NCBI GenBank assembly: GCA_022842305.1
Contig: JALHPY010000029.1
Coordinates: forward strand, 1 to 36,636
From: Rubrivivax sp.
Lineage (GTDB): Bacteria > Pseudomonadota > Gammaproteobacteria > Burkholderiales > Burkholderiaceae_C
Direction: 5' to 3'
Length of the DNA stretch: 36,636 nt
Part shown: piece after piece, positions 8,265 to 19,650 of the stretch
Layout of the letters: each line of letters begins with the position of its first letter
Position numbering within the stretch: the first letter of the stretch is position 1
The notes under the pieces: model-generated
Told to the model about the DNA's origin: nothing
Seen by the model: only the letters and a program-made list of their open reading frames with translations
The model's database searches: none
Program-made: the position numbers and the translations under genes

Positions 8265-8870
8265 TCAGGCCTTGATGTCCCAGGCGCGCCGCGCCGCAAA
8301 CACCATGTTGGGATATTCGGCACGGCCGCGGCTGCCGTTGTAGCGGCCCAGCGCCATGAACAGGTCGCCGCGCTCGCGCTCGAGGTAGTGGCGCAGGATG
8401 ACGCAGCCGAAGCGCAGGTTCGTCTGCATGTGGAAGAGGCGGTGCGGGTCGCCGTCGCCGATCAGGCGCGCCCAGAAGGGCATCACCTGCATGTAGCCGC
8501 GCGCCCCGGCGCTGCTGATGGCGTACTTGCGAAAGCCGCTCTCCACCTGCACCAGGCCCAGCACCAGCGCGGTCTCGAGCCCGGCGCGCCGGCTTTCGTA
8601 CGAAAGGGTCTCGAGGAACTCGATGCGCACATGGTGCTCGGCCTTGCGGCGCTTGAGCTTCTCGCTGGCCGCGCCCAGCCAGCGCAGGTAGGCCAGGCGG
8701 TCCTCTACCGCCTCGAAGCGCGGCCGCGGCGGCGCGGCGTCACCCACGGCCGCGGCCAGCGCGGTGCGCACGGCGTCGGCCAGCGGCTCTTCCAGCTGGG
8801 CCCCGGCCCGCGCCTCGGGCAACAGCAGCGCAAGCGGGCCGGCCAGCAGCGCGCGTCGCGCCGGGTTCAT
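8265..8870 (-). CDS. Exported lytic transglycosylase (SLT domain)
   Basis: Predicted murein lytic transglycosylase cleaving MurNAc-GlcNAc bonds with 1,6-anhydro product formation. The 201-residue protein starts [22 protein letters not shown], an N-terminal signal with a double Arg that could direct Sec or Tat export. The SLT fold is shown by the catalytic-glutamate motif [17 protein letters not shown] (E110-S111), [21 protein letters not shown] and ALGRYNGS. The start codon overlaps the proS stop in an ATGA arrangement, so it is translated from the proS message. Compared with Slt70 it lacks the large helical ring and is essentially a catalytic domain with a linker. Confidence 0.9.
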   Translation of the reverse strand: MNPARRALLAGPLALLLPEARAGAQLEEPLADAVRTALAAAVGDAAPPRPRFEAVEDRLAYLRWLGAASEKLKRRKAEHHVRIEFLETLSYESRRAGLETALVLGLVQVESGFRKYAISSAGARGYMQVMPFWARLIGDGDPHRLFHMQTNLRFGCVILRHYLERERGDLFMALGRYNGSRGRAEYPNMVFAARRAWDIKA

Positions 8871-10612
8871 GCGGCCAGACGTGCCTTCACGGTGGCCAGC
8901 AGATCGGGCAGTGCCACCGCGGTGGCGGCAGCTTCGCGCCGGCCCTGCACCTCGGCCGTGCCCGCCTTCAGGCCGCGGTCTGACAGCACCACGCGCAGCG
9001 GCACGCCTATCAGCTCCCAGTCGGCGAACATCGCGCCGGGGCGCTCGCCGCGGTCGTCCAGCACCACGTCGATGCCCAGTGCCGCCAGCTCATCGTGCAG
9101 CCGGTCGGCCGCAGCCTGCACCTCCGCACTGCGCTCGTAGCCTATGGGGCAGATGACCACGGTGAACGGCGCCATCGATGCCGGCCAGACGATGCCGCGC
9201 TCATCGTGGTTCTGCTCGATGGCCGCGCCCAGCAGCCGCGTGACGCCGATGCCGTAGCAGCCCATCTCCATCAGCTGTGGCTTGCCGGTCTCGTCCAGGA
9301 AGGTGGCGTTCATCGCCTTGCTGTACTTGGTGCCCAGGTAGAACACGTGGCCCACTTCGATGCCGCGCTGGATGGCGAGCACGCCCTTGCCGTCGGGCGA
9401 GGGGTCACCGACGACGACGTTGCGGATGTCGGCCACCAGATCGGGCTCCGGCAGGTCGCGGCCCCAGTTGACGCCGGTGAGGTGGAAATCAGCCGCGTTG
9501 GCGCCGCAAACGAAATCACTCATCGCCGCCACCAAGCGGTCAGCCACCACCTTGACCGGTTGCAGCGTGGCCACCGGGCCCAGGTAGCCGGGCTTGCAGC
9601 CGAAATGGGCCTCGATCTCGGCGCCGGTGGCGAAGCGGAAACCGCCCTTCAGGCCCGGCAGCTTGCCGGCCTTGATCTCGTTGAGGCTGTGGTCGCCGCG
9701 CACCAGCAGCAGCCATACCGTGCTGCGCAGCACGTCGCCGGCTTCGTTCTTCTCGTCGGTGGCCAGCACCAGCGATTTGACCGTCTGCGTCAGCGGCAGG
9801 CCCAGCAGCGCGGCCACGTCCTCGCAGGTGGCCTTGCCGGGCGTGGGCGTCTTCACCATGGGCTGCACAGGAGCGGCGCGCGCGGCGCTGGGGGCCATGC
9901 CTTCGGCCAGCTCGATGTTGGCGGCGTAGTCGCTGGCGGGGCAGTAGACGATGGCGTCCTCGCCGGTGTCGGCAATGACCTGGAACTCGTGCGAGGCGTC
10001 GCCACCGATGGCGCCGGTGTCGGCGGCCACGGCACGGTACTGCAGGCCGAAGCGATCGAAGATGCGCTTGTAGGCCGCGAACATGCTGTCGTAGCTCTTG
10101 AGAGCGGCCGCCTTGTCACGGTCGAAGGAATAGGCGTCCTTCATCGTGAACTCGCGCCCGCGCATCACGCCGAAGCGCGGCCGGCGCTCGTCGCGGAACT
10201 TGGTCTGGATGTGATAGAAATTGCGCGGCAGCTGCTTGTAGCTGCGCAGCTCCTGGCGCGCGATGTCGGTGATGACCTCTTCGCTGGTGGGCTGGATGAC
10301 AAAGTCGCGCTCGTGCCGGTCCTTCACGCGCATCAGCTCGGGGCCGTAGGCCTGGAAGCGGCCGCTCTCCTGCCACAGCTCGGCCGGCTGCACCACGGGC
10401 ATCAGCAGCTCGACGGCGCCGGCGCGGTTCATCTCCTCGCGGATGATGGCCTCGACCTTGCGGATCACGCGCAGGCCCAGCGGCATGTAGCTGTAGATGC
10501 CGGCGCTCAGGCGCTTGATGAAGCCGGCGCGCATCATCAGCCGGTGGCTGGCGACCTCGGCGTCGGCGGGGGCTTCCTTGAGGGTGGAGATGAAGGTGGC
10601 AGAGGCTTTCAT
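8867..10612 (-). CDS. proS: Prolyl-tRNA synthetase
   Basis: Class II aminoacyl-tRNA synthetase charging tRNA-Pro. The bacterial-type, 581-residue protein shows the N-terminal [23 protein letters not shown], the class II catalytic elements ([47 protein letters not shown]), the inserted editing (INS) domain in the middle, and the C-terminal anticodon-binding domain ([21 protein letters not shown]). ATG 10612 was chosen because MKAS is the family start; an in-frame ATG at 10630 adds six residues (MCASEP). It is co-transcribed with the downstream transglycosylase and divergent from rppH. One substrate, tRNA-Pro(CGG), is encoded at 15510. Confidence 0.96.
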   Translation of the reverse strand: MKASATFISTLKEAPADAEVASHRLMMRAGFIKRLSAGIYSYMPLGLRVIRKVEAIIREEMNRAGAVELLMPVVQPAELWQESGRFQAYGPELMRVKDRHERDFVIQPTSEEVITDIARQELRSYKQLPRNFYHIQTKFRDERRPRFGVMRGREFTMKDAYSFDRDKAAALKSYDSMFAAYKRIFDRFGLQYRAVAADTGAIGGDASHEFQVIADTGEDAIVYCPASDYAANIELAEGMAPSAARAAPVQPMVKTPTPGKATCEDVAALLGLPLTQTVKSLVLATDEKNEAGDVLRSTVWLLLVRGDHSLNEIKAGKLPGLKGGFRFATGAEIEAHFGCKPGYLGPVATLQPVKVVADRLVAAMSDFVCGANAADFHLTGVNWGRDLPEPDLVADIRNVVVGDPSPDGKGVLAIQRGIEVGHVFYLGTKYSKAMNATFLDETGKPQLMEMGCYGIGVTRLLGAAIEQNHDERGIVWPASMAPFTVVICPIGYERSAEVQAAADRLHDELAALGIDVVLDDRGERPGAMFADWELIGVPLRVVLSDRGLKAGTAEVQGRREAAATAVALPDLLATVKARLAA

Positions 10613-10714
10613 GGGCTCGCTTGCGCACACGGCCGCTGGCCCCGCGGGAGCCTGGCGAGGCCCCGGTGACGCATGCGGGTTAGCGAGGGTTCACGCTCCG
10701 CACAGCGCCGGTGC

Positions 10715-10720
10715 AATAAT
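10715..10720 (+). promoter_or_regulatory. Candidate -10 box for rppH
   Basis: AATAAT lies 29 bases before the rppH ATG. TTCACG at 10690-10695 is a possible -35 with a long 19-base spacer. The AT-rich character of 10714-10750 stands out from the surrounding GC-rich DNA. Confidence 0.35.
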
Positions 10721-10749
10721 GAAAACAGTCACAAAATTGGAATTTGATT

Positions 10750-11397
10750 ATGCTCGACCGGGAAGGCTTCAGGCCCAACGTCGGCATCATCCTGCTGAAC
10801 GCCCGCAATCAGGTTTTCTGGGGCAAGAGGCTGCGCACCCACTCATGGCAGTTTCCGCAGGGCGGCATCAAGCATGGTGAGTCGCCCGAGCAGGCGATGC
10901 TGCGCGAGCTGCATGAAGAAGTAGGGCTGTTGCCCGAGCACGTGCAGATCCTGGCGCGCACGCGCGACTGGCTGCGCTATGAGGTGCCCGAGCACTTCAT
11001 CCGCAAGGATGCGCGTGGCCATTACCGTGGCCAGAAGCAGATCTGGTTCTTGTTGCGCCTGCTGGGCCGCGACACCGACATGAACCTGCGCGCCACCGAC
11101 CACCCCGAGTTCGACGCCTGGCGCTGGAACGATTACTGGGTGCCGCTGGACGTGGTGATCGAGTTCAAACGAGGCGTCTACGAGATGGCGCTGACCGAGC
11201 TGGCGCGCTACCTGCCGCGCGTCAATCACCACAATCGCTACCTGCGCGCCGGCCTGCGTAGCCAACGGCACGACGGTGAGCACGGCGGCGAGCACCTTCC
11301 CGACACCACCCACGACGCGCTGCCCGATGTGAACTTCGCGCCGACCGCCGCGCCGCCGCCTTCGGAGCCCGAAACCGGCACCGGCACCGACGGCTGA
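10750..11397 (+). CDS. rppH: RNA pyrophosphohydrolase RppH
   Basis: Nudix hydrolase that removes pyrophosphate from 5'-triphosphorylated mRNA, opening it to RNase E decay. The 215-residue protein starts [17 protein letters not shown], with the Nudix box [23 protein letters not shown] around residues 38-60 (catalytic E53, E56, E57) and the RppH-typical WQFPQGG. ATG 10750 was chosen over the upstream TTG at 10744 from family homology; GGAA at 10739-10742 is a weak ribosome-binding site. It is longer than E. coli RppH (176 residues) because of a low-complexity Pro/Thr/Glu/Gly-rich tail after about residue 170. It is convergent with proB, 12 bases apart. Confidence 0.95.
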   Translation: MLDREGFRPNVGIILLNARNQVFWGKRLRTHSWQFPQGGIKHGESPEQAMLRELHEEVGLLPEHVQILARTRDWLRYEVPEHFIRKDARGHYRGQKQIWFLLRLLGRDTDMNLRATDHPEFDAWRWNDYWVPLDVVIEFKRGVYEMALTELARYLPRVNHHNRYLRAGLRSQRHDGEHGGEHLPDTTHDALPDVNFAPTAAPPPSEPETGTGTDG

Positions 11398-11409
11398 AGC
11401 CGCCGCGCG

Positions 11410-13928
<2,519 letters not shown>

Positions 13929-13947
13929 GGTTTACTCCTGGAGCCGC

Positions 13948-14262
13948 TCAGGCGACGTTGAGCGAGCCGATCAGCAGCTCGGTGTAGTTCTGGCGATGAC
14001 CGCCGTGCTTCTGGTAATGCTTGCGGCGACGCATCTTGAAGATGCGCACCTTGTCGTGCCTGCCTTGTGCCACCACCGTGGCCTTGACCGTGGCACCCGC
14101 GACCCAGGGAGAACCGACTTGCAGATCCGCGCCGCTACCGACGGCGAGCACCTGCTCGATCACCACTTCCTGGCCCACGTCCGCAGCAATCTGTTCTACC
14201 TTGATCTTCTCGCCGGCAGCAACCTTGTATTGCTTGCCACCGGTTTTTATGACTGCGTACAT
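13948..14262 (-). CDS. rplU: 50S ribosomal protein L21
   Basis: L21 binds 23S rRNA together with L20. The 104-residue protein starts [20 protein letters not shown] and ends with the basic signature [21 protein letters not shown], which carries the RNA-binding residues. ATG 14262 is the family start, preceded by AAAGGT on the minus strand. It is the first gene of rplU-rpmA-obgE-proB and is divergent from ispB across a 199-base control region (14263-14461). Confidence 0.97.
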   Translation of the reverse strand: MYAVIKTGGKQYKVAAGEKIKVEQIAADVGQEVVIEQVLAVGSGADLQVGSPWVAGATVKATVVAQGRHDKVRIFKMRRRKHYQKHGGHRQNYTELLIGSLNVA

Positions 14263-14379
14263 GTGTGACCTTTCGAAGAATCCCGGCGCCCGTGCGGGCC
14301 ATGCGTTGGGAGGGAGCGTTGCCGGCACAGCCCTGCGGCCAGCCTGACAGCGGCATGACCATGCGGTGCAGAGCCTTTG

Positions 14380-14385
14380 AGTATA
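14380..14385 (-). promoter_or_regulatory. Candidate -10 box of the rplU operon
   Basis: On the minus strand the sequence is TATACT, 117 bases before the rplU ATG, giving an untranslated leader of about 110 bases. No clear -35 is visible. The surrounding CATGCTATACTCAAAG is the only AT-rich patch on this side of the intergenic region. Confidence 0.45.
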
Positions 14386-14437
14386 GCATGACCGTTTGAG
14401 CGGCTGGTGCCTGCCCGGGCCGGGCGCCACCGCTTCC

Positions 14438-14443
14438 TATAAT
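14438..14443 (+). promoter_or_regulatory. -10 box of ispB
   Basis: A perfect TATAAT ends 18 bases before the GTG at 14462, so the 5' untranslated leader would be about 12 bases. No -35 consensus is seen 17 bases upstream. Confidence 0.55.
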
Positions 14444-14461
14444 CGCCTTCCGCCTGAAACT

Positions 14462-15451
14462 GTGCCCGTGCTCGATACCTCCGCCCCGCCCTCCCCCGTC
14501 GTGGATCCCACCGACGCCGCCATGCGTCGCGTCGACGAAGTCATCCGCGCGCGCCTGGCTTCGCGCGTGGTGCTCATCGACCAGATCTCCAGCTACATCG
14601 TCAGTGCCGGTGGCAAGCGCATCCGGCCGCGCCTGGTGCTGCTGTTCGCCGAGGCGCTGGGCTTCGAGGGCCCCGAACGCTACGAACTGGCAGCCGCGGT
14701 CGAATTCATCCACACCGCCACGCTGCTGCACGACGACGTGGTCGACGAATCGGCCTTGCGGCGCGGCCGCGCCACGGCCAACGCCATGTTCGGCAACGCC
14801 GCCAGCGTGCTGGTGGGTGATTTCCTGTACTCGCGCGCCTTCCAGATGATGGTGTCGACCAATCGCATGCGCGTGCTCGACGTGCTGGCCGACGCCACCA
14901 ACGTCATCGCCGAGGGCGAGGTCCTGCAACTGATGAACATGCACGACCCCGACCTGGCGGTGGCCGACTACCTGCAGGTCATCCGCTACAAGACGGCCAA
15001 GCTGTTCGAGGCCAGCGCGCGCCTGGGCGCCGTGCTGGCCGGCGCCGACGCCGCGCTCGAGGAAGCCTGCGCCGCCTTCGGGCGCGCCCTGGGCACGGCC
15101 TTCCAGCTGGTGGACGACCTGCTCGATTACGAAGGCAACAGCAGCGAGCTGGGCAAGAACGTCGGCGACGACCTGCGCGAAGGCAAGCCCACGCTGCCGC
15201 TGCTGGTGGCCATGGAGCGCGCCACCGACGACGAGCGCCTGCTCATCCGCCACGCCATCGAAGAAGGCGAACTGCACCGCCTGGCCGAGATCCTGGCCAT
15301 CGTGCGGCGCACTGGCGCGTTGGATGCCACGCGCGCCGCAGCCGAGGCAGAAGCCGCCAAGGCGCGCGAGGCGCTGGCGGCGGTTCCGCCGTCGCGGGCC
15401 CGCGACGCTCTGCTAGAATTGTGTTCTCGCTCGATCCATCGCTCTTCGTAG
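14462..15451 (+). CDS. ispB: Octaprenyl/polyprenyl diphosphate synthase IspB
   Basis: Trans-polyprenyl diphosphate synthase making the ubiquinone side chain. From GTG 14462 it has 329 residues. GKRIRP (51-56), the first Asp-rich motif DDVVD (91-95, in LLHDDVVDES) and the second DDLLD (218-222, in QLVDDLLDY) are intact. The start is uncertain: GTG 14462 and GTG 14468 are both in frame and neither has a Shine-Dalgarno sequence; ATG 14522 would cut a conserved-looking helix. The protein is divergent from rplU. Product chain length (commonly octaprenyl) cannot be read from the sequence. Confidence 0.94.
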   Translation: MPVLDTSAPPSPVVDPTDAAMRRVDEVIRARLASRVVLIDQISSYIVSAGGKRIRPRLVLLFAEALGFEGPERYELAAAVEFIHTATLLHDDVVDESALRRGRATANAMFGNAASVLVGDFLYSRAFQMMVSTNRMRVLDVLADATNVIAEGEVLQLMNMHDPDLAVADYLQVIRYKTAKLFEASARLGAVLAGADAALEEACAAFGRALGTAFQLVDDLLDYEGNSSELGKNVGDDLREGKPTLPLLVAMERATDDERLLIRHAIEEGELHRLAEILAIVRRTGALDATRAAAEAEAAKAREALAAVPPSRARDALLELCSRSIHRSS

Positions 15452-15472
15452 CAGTGGTCGTCAAGCGAGGCA

Positions 15473-15497
15473 ATGCACGGCTCTTCAGGCCGTGCAT
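15473..15497 (+). other. Inverted repeat between ispB and tRNA-Pro
   Basis: ATGCACGGC (15473-15481) pairs perfectly with GCCGTGCAT (15489-15497) around a 7-base loop, 21 bases after the ispB stop and 13 before the tRNA. No T-run follows. It may be a weak ispB terminator or a 5' processing hairpin if the tRNA is cut from the ispB transcript. Confidence 0.45.
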
Positions 15498-15509
15498 CGC
15501 CATCCAGAT

Positions 15510-15586
15510 CGGGGTGTAGCTTAGCCTGGTAGAGCGCTACGTTCGGGACGTAGAGGCCGGAGGTTCGAATCCTCTCACCCCGACCA
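15510..15586 (+). tRNA. tRNA-Pro (anticodon CGG)
   Basis: A 77-base cloverleaf with encoded CCA. Acceptor arms CGGGGTG (15510-15516) and CACCCCG (15576-15582) pair fully. The anticodon stem CTACG/CGTAG encloses loop TTCGGGA with anticodon CGG at 15544-15546. The T arm contains GGTTCGAATCC. The C1-G72 pair is typical of bacterial tRNA-Pro. It reads CCG, the dominant proline codon in this GC-rich genome. Confidence 0.97.
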
Positions 15587-15664
15587 GGCCCCCGCGCGGA
15601 AACCCAGGCACCTCCGGCCCGTGCCCCTGCGTTTCCCGCGTTTACACGCCTGGGAGGATCGGCG

Positions 15665-15691
15665 ATGATCCTTCGGTTAAGCAGTCGATAA
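15665..15691 (+). CDS. Possible 8-residue leader peptide upstream of pilB
   Basis: ATG 15665 opens MILRLSSR and stops at TAA 15689-15691, ten bases before the pilB ATG. GGGAGG at 15652-15657, seven bases ahead of this ATG, is a well-placed Shine-Dalgarno sequence, whereas pilB itself has none. The peptide uses codons rare in this DNA (CTT, TTA, AGT). It may be a regulatory upstream ORF or a coupling device; chance cannot be excluded for so short a frame. Confidence 0.35.
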   Translation: MILRLSSR

Positions 15692-15701
15692 CCTGAACCC
15701 G

Positions 15702-17426
15702 ATGGCCGCTGAATCGCTCGTCGAACCGCCGCAATCCTCTCTGACCGGCGTCGCCCGGGTGCTGGTCAATGCCGGCAAGCTGAGCGCCAAGTCCGCAGAA
15801 GAGCTCACCAAGTCGGCGCGCGAGCGCAAGATCAGCTTCGTCACGGCGCTGATGAGTGCCAACAGCGTCAAGGCCGATGACCTGGCGCACACGCTGGCGG
15901 GCGCACTGGCGCTGCCGCTGCTCGACCTGAGCGCGGTCGACCTGCAGAAGCTGCCGCGCAACATCGTCGACAACAAGATCGCCAACCAGTACCAGCTGAT
16001 CGTGCTGGGCAAGCGTGGCAACCGGCTGTTCATCGGCGCCGCCGACCCCACCGACCAGGAAGCGGTCGAACGCATCAAGTTCGCCACGCAGCTCACGCCC
16101 GAGTGGGTGATCGTCGAGTACGACAAGCTCGCGCGCCAGCTCGAAAGCCAGTCGACCACCGCCACCGAAACGCTCGAGTCCCTGACCAGCGCCGACTTCG
16201 AATTCGACGTCACCGAAGAAGACCCTTCGGCCCAGGAAGCCGACGCCGCCGCCAGCGACGTCGAAGACGCGCCGGTGGTGCGTTTCCTGCAGAAGATGCT
16301 GATCGACGCGATCAACCTGCGCGCCTCCGACCTGCACTTCGAGCCCTACGAGTACCACTACCGCGTGCGCTTCCGCGTCGACGGCGAACTGCGCGAGATC
16401 ACGCAGCCGCCGGTGGCCATCAAGGACAAGCTGGCCTCGCGCATCAAGGTCATCTCGCGCATGGACATCGCCGAGAAGCGGGTGCCGCAAGACGGGCGCA
16501 TGAAGCTCAAGTTCGGCAGCAAGGCGATCGACTTCCGCGTCAGCACCCTGCCCACGCTGTTCGGCGAAAAGGTGGTGATCCGTATCCTCGACTCCAGCAG
16601 CGCCAAGCTGGGCATCGAAGCCCTGGGCTACGAGAAGATCGAGCGCGACCGGCTGATGATCGCCATTCAGCGCCCCTACGGCATGGTGCTGGTCACCGGG
16701 CCCACCGGCAGCGGCAAGACGGTGTCGCTGTACACCTGCCTGAACATCCTCAACCAGCCGGGCGTCAACATCGCCACCGTGGAAGACCCGGCCGAAATCA
16801 ACCTGCCGGGCATCAACCAGGTCAACGTCAACGACAGGGCGGGGCTTACCTTCGCGGCCGCGCTCAAGTCCTTCCTGCGCCAGGATCCGGACATCATCAT
16901 GGTCGGCGAAATCCGCGACCTCGAAACCGCCGACATCGCCATCAAGGCGGCGCAGACCGGCCACATGGTGATGAGCACGCTGCACACCAACGACGCCCCC
17001 ACCACGCTGACACGGCTGCTCAACATGGGCGTGGCGCCGTTCAACATCGCTTCCAGCGTGCTGCTCATCACCGCGCAGCGGCTGGCGCGCAAGCTGTGCG
17101 AGAACTGCAAGAAGCCGGCCGAGTACCCGCGCGAATCCATGCTCAAGGCCGGCTTCAAGCCCGAAGACCTGGACGGAAACTGGAAGCCCTTTCGCGCCGT
17201 GGGCTGCTCGGCCTGCACAAACGGATACAAGGGCCGTGTCGGCATTTACCAGGTGATGCCCATCACCGAGGCCATACAGCGCATCATCCTCACCGAGGGC
17301 ACGGCGATGGACATCAGCAAGCAGGCCGAGGTCGAAGGCGTGCGCGATCTGCGCCAGTCCGGTCTCATCAAGGTCCGCCTCGGCGTGACCACGCTCGAAG
17401 AAGTGATCAACGTCACCAACGAGTAA
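15702..17426 (+). CDS. pilB: Type IV pilus assembly ATPase PilB
   Basis: Hexameric cytoplasmic ATPase that drives pilus extension. The 574-residue protein has an N-terminal GSPII_E/MshEN-like domain (residues 1-150), an acidic linker (about 163-190), and the ATPase core with Walker A GPTGSGKT (333-340), Asp box ATVEDP (358-363), Walker B DIIMVGE (397-403) and His box TLHTND (426-431). The zinc tetracysteine is C466-C469 and C502-C505. No Shine-Dalgarno sequence precedes ATG 15702; a short ORF with a good one lies just upstream. pilC and pilD follow on the same strand. The retraction ATPase PilT and pilin PilA are not in the window. Confidence 0.96.
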   Translation: MAAESLVEPPQSSLTGVARVLVNAGKLSAKSAEELTKSARERKISFVTALMSANSVKADDLAHTLAGALALPLLDLSAVDLQKLPRNIVDNKIANQYQLIVLGKRGNRLFIGAADPTDQEAVERIKFATQLTPEWVIVEYDKLARQLESQSTTATETLESLTSADFEFDVTEEDPSAQEADAAASDVEDAPVVRFLQKMLIDAINLRASDLHFEPYEYHYRVRFRVDGELREITQPPVAIKDKLASRIKVISRMDIAEKRVPQDGRMKLKFGSKAIDFRVSTLPTLFGEKVVIRILDSSSAKLGIEALGYEKIERDRLMIAIQRPYGMVLVTGPTGSGKTVSLYTCLNILNQPGVNIATVEDPAEINLPGINQVNVNDRAGLTFAAALKSFLRQDPDIIMVGEIRDLETADIAIKAAQTGHMVMSTLHTNDAPTTLTRLLNMGVAPFNIASSVLLITAQRLARKLCENCKKPAEYPRESMLKAGFKPEDLDGNWKPFRAVGCSACTNGYKGRVGIYQVMPITEAIQRIILTEGTAMDISKQAEVEGVRDLRQSGLIKVRLGVTTLEEVINVTNE

Positions 17427-17485
17427 GGGCCGTCGCGCCCAGCCCCTTTCGGCCCCGCAACCTACCCCCGCACGACACCACATCC

Positions 17486-18706
17486 ATGGCCACAGCAGCG
17501 CTCGCCAAAGGCACCAAGGAAGTCATCTTCGAGTGGGAAGGCAAGGACAAGAACGGCAAGGTGGTGCGGGGCGAGATGCGCGCCGGCGGCGAGGCCGTCG
17601 TCAACGCCAGCCTGCGCCGCCAGGGCATCCTGATCACGCGCGTGAAGAAGCGCCGCAGCAGCGGCGGCCGGTCCATCAAGCAGAAGGACATCGCCATCTT
17701 CACGCGCCAGCTGTCCACCATGATGAAGGCCGGCGTGCCGCTGCTGCAGGCCTTCGACATCGTCGGCCGCGGCAGCACCAATCCGCGCATGACCAAGCTG
17801 CTCAACGACATCCGCACCGATGTCGAGACCGGCACCAGCCTGTCGGCGTCGTTCCGCAAGCACCCGATGTACTTCGACGCGCTGTACTGCAACCTGGTCG
17901 AAGCGGGTGAGGCCGGCGGTATCCTGGAAGCGCTGCTCGACCGCCTGGCCATCTACCAAGAGAAAACGCTGGCCATCAAGAGCAAGATCAAGTCGGCGCT
18001 GATGTACCCGATCGCGGTGGTGGTGGTCGCCATGGTCGTGCTGACGGTGATCATGATCTTCGTGATCCCGTCGTTCGAGGAGGTCTTCAAGTCCTTCGGC
18101 GGCGAACTGCCCGCGCCCACGCTGTTCGTGATCTTCCTGTCCAAGTTCTTCGTGCAGTGGTGGTGGCTGATCTTCGGCACCCTCGGCGGCGGGCTGTACT
18201 TCTTCTTCGAGAGCTGGAAACGCTCCGAGAAGATGCAGATGTTCATGGACCGCCTGCTGCTGCGCATACCGGTGTTCGGCGACCTGATCAACAAATCGGT
18301 CATCGCGCGCTGGACGCGCACGCTGTCCACCATGTTCGCCGCCGGGGTGCCGCTGGTCGAGGCGCTCGACTCGGTCGGCGGCGCCTCGGGCAACATGGTC
18401 TACCAGCTGGCCACCGAGCAGATCCAGCGCGAGGTCTCCACCGGCTCGGCGCTCACCACCTCGATGACGGCCACGGGTGTGTTCCCCACCATGGTGCTGC
18501 AAATGGCGGCCATCGGCGAGGAATCCGGCTCGCTGGACCACATGCTGGCCAAGTGCGCCGAGTTCTATGAAGAAGAAGTCGACGAGATGGTCAAGGGCCT
18601 GTCCAGCCTGATGGAGCCCTTCATCATCGTCATCCTGGGCACGCTGATCGGCGGCATCGTGGTGTCGATGTACTTGCCGATCTTCAAGCTGGGCGCGGTG
18701 GTCTGA
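17486..18706 (+). CDS. pilC: Type IV pilus inner-membrane platform protein PilC
   Basis: GspF-family platform protein that couples PilB rotation to pilin insertion. The 406-residue protein has two repeated cytoplasmic domains, each opening with the family signature (FTRQLSTMMKAGVPLLQAFDIV near 72-93 and WTRTLSTMFAAGVPLVEALDSV near 273-294). Hydrophobic segments lie at about 170-195 (AVVVVAMVVLTVIMIFVIPSF), 210-240 (WWWLIFGTLGGGLYFFF) and the C-terminus (FIIVILGTLIGGIVVSMYLPIF). ATG 17486 matches the family start. It lies 59 bases after pilB and two bases before pilD. Confidence 0.96.
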   Translation: MATAALAKGTKEVIFEWEGKDKNGKVVRGEMRAGGEAVVNASLRRQGILITRVKKRRSSGGRSIKQKDIAIFTRQLSTMMKAGVPLLQAFDIVGRGSTNPRMTKLLNDIRTDVETGTSLSASFRKHPMYFDALYCNLVEAGEAGGILEALLDRLAIYQEKTLAIKSKIKSALMYPIAVVVVAMVVLTVIMIFVIPSFEEVFKSFGGELPAPTLFVIFLSKFFVQWWWLIFGTLGGGLYFFFESWKRSEKMQMFMDRLLLRIPVFGDLINKSVIARWTRTLSTMFAAGVPLVEALDSVGGASGNMVYQLATEQIQREVSTGSALTTSMTATGVFPTMVLQMAAIGEESGSLDHMLAKCAEFYEEEVDEMVKGLSSLMEPFIIVILGTLIGGIVVSMYLPIFKLGAVV

Positions 18707-18708
18707 GC

Positions 18709-19650
18709 GTGGCGGATGCGCTGGCCGGCTTGCCGCTGGCGCTGCTGCTGTCGCCCGCCGTGATGGCCTTGCTGGGCCTGATGGTGGGCAGCTTCCTCAA
18801 CGTGGTGGTGCACCGCCTGCCGCTGATGCTCGAACGCCAGTGGTGGCGCGACGTGGCGGCGCAGGCCGCCGACGCCGAATCGCACCGCCGCGTCTTCGGC
18901 CGCGAATCCGGCGCCCCGCTGCAGCAGGCGGCGCGCGAGCTGGATGCGTCGATCACGGCGCTTCAGCCGCTGTCGTTGGCGCGCCCGGCCTCGCGCTGCC
19001 CGGCCTGCGGCCACCAGATCCGCTGGTACGAGAACATCCCGGTCGTCAGCTGGCTGGTGTTGCGCGCGCGCTGCTCGGCCTGCGGCGTGCGCATCCCGGC
19101 GCGCTATCCGCTGGTCGAACTGGGCACGGCCGCGCTCTTCGGCGCCGTGGCCTGGCGCATCGGCGCGCAGCCCAGCGTGCTGCTATGGTGCGCCGCCGCC
19201 GCGGCACTGCTGGCGCTGGCGCTGATCGACTGGGACACCACGCTGCTGCCCGACGTGCTGACCCTGCCGCTGCTGTGGGCCGGCCTGGCCGCCGCCGCTT
19301 TGGGCTGGCTGGGCAGCCTGACGCTGACGCAGTCGCTGGCCGGGGCCGCCGTGGGCTACCTGTCGCTGTGGAGCGTGTACTGGTTCTTCAAGCTCGCCAC
19401 CGGCAAGGAAGGCATGGGCTTCGGCGACTTCAAGCTGCTGGCCGCCCTGGGCGCCTGGCTGGGCTGGCAGGCCATCCTGCCGGTGGTGCTGATGGCCTCG
19501 ATCATCGGCGCCGCGGTCGGCCTGGTGATGAAGGCCAGCGGCTCGCTGCGCGAAGGCCGCTACGTGCCCTTCGGCCCTTTCCTGGCCGGCGGGGGCCTGG
19601 CCACGCTGCTGCTGGGCGTGCCGCAGGTGCTGGAGTGGATGGGCTGGTGA
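18709..19650 (+). CDS. pilD: Prepilin peptidase/N-methyltransferase PilD
   Basis: Bifunctional inner-membrane aspartyl peptidase that cleaves type III signal peptides of prepilins and N-methylates the new N-terminus. The 313-residue protein has MVGSFLNVVVHRLP in the first membrane segment, the cytoplasmic zinc site C97-C100 and C122-C125, and catalytic aspartates in LIDWDTTLLPD (about 173-182) and GFGDFK (D240). GTG 18709 is two bases after the pilC stop. The 3' end overlaps coaE by a GTGA arrangement. The zinc-binding loop is longer than in the minimal family because of residues 43-90. Confidence 0.95.
   Translation: MADALAGLPLALLLSPAVMALLGLMVGSFLNVVVHRLPLMLERQWWRDVAAQAADAESHRRVFGRESGAPLQQAARELDASITALQPLSLARPASRCPACGHQIRWYENIPVVSWLVLRARCSACGVRIPARYPLVELGTAALFGAVAWRIGAQPSVLLWCAAAAALLALALIDWDTTLLPDVLTLPLLWAGLAAAALGWLGSLTLTQSLAGAAVGYLSLWSVYWFFKLATGKEGMGFGDFKLLAALGAWLGWQAILPVVLMASIIGAAVGLVMKASGSLREGRYVPFGPFLAGGGLATLLLGVPQVLEWMGW

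Noticed and set aside
15642..17483. 613-codon open frame antisense to pilB
   Set aside because: Low-complexity His/Val/Asp-rich shadow; PilB motifs are all present on the plus strand.
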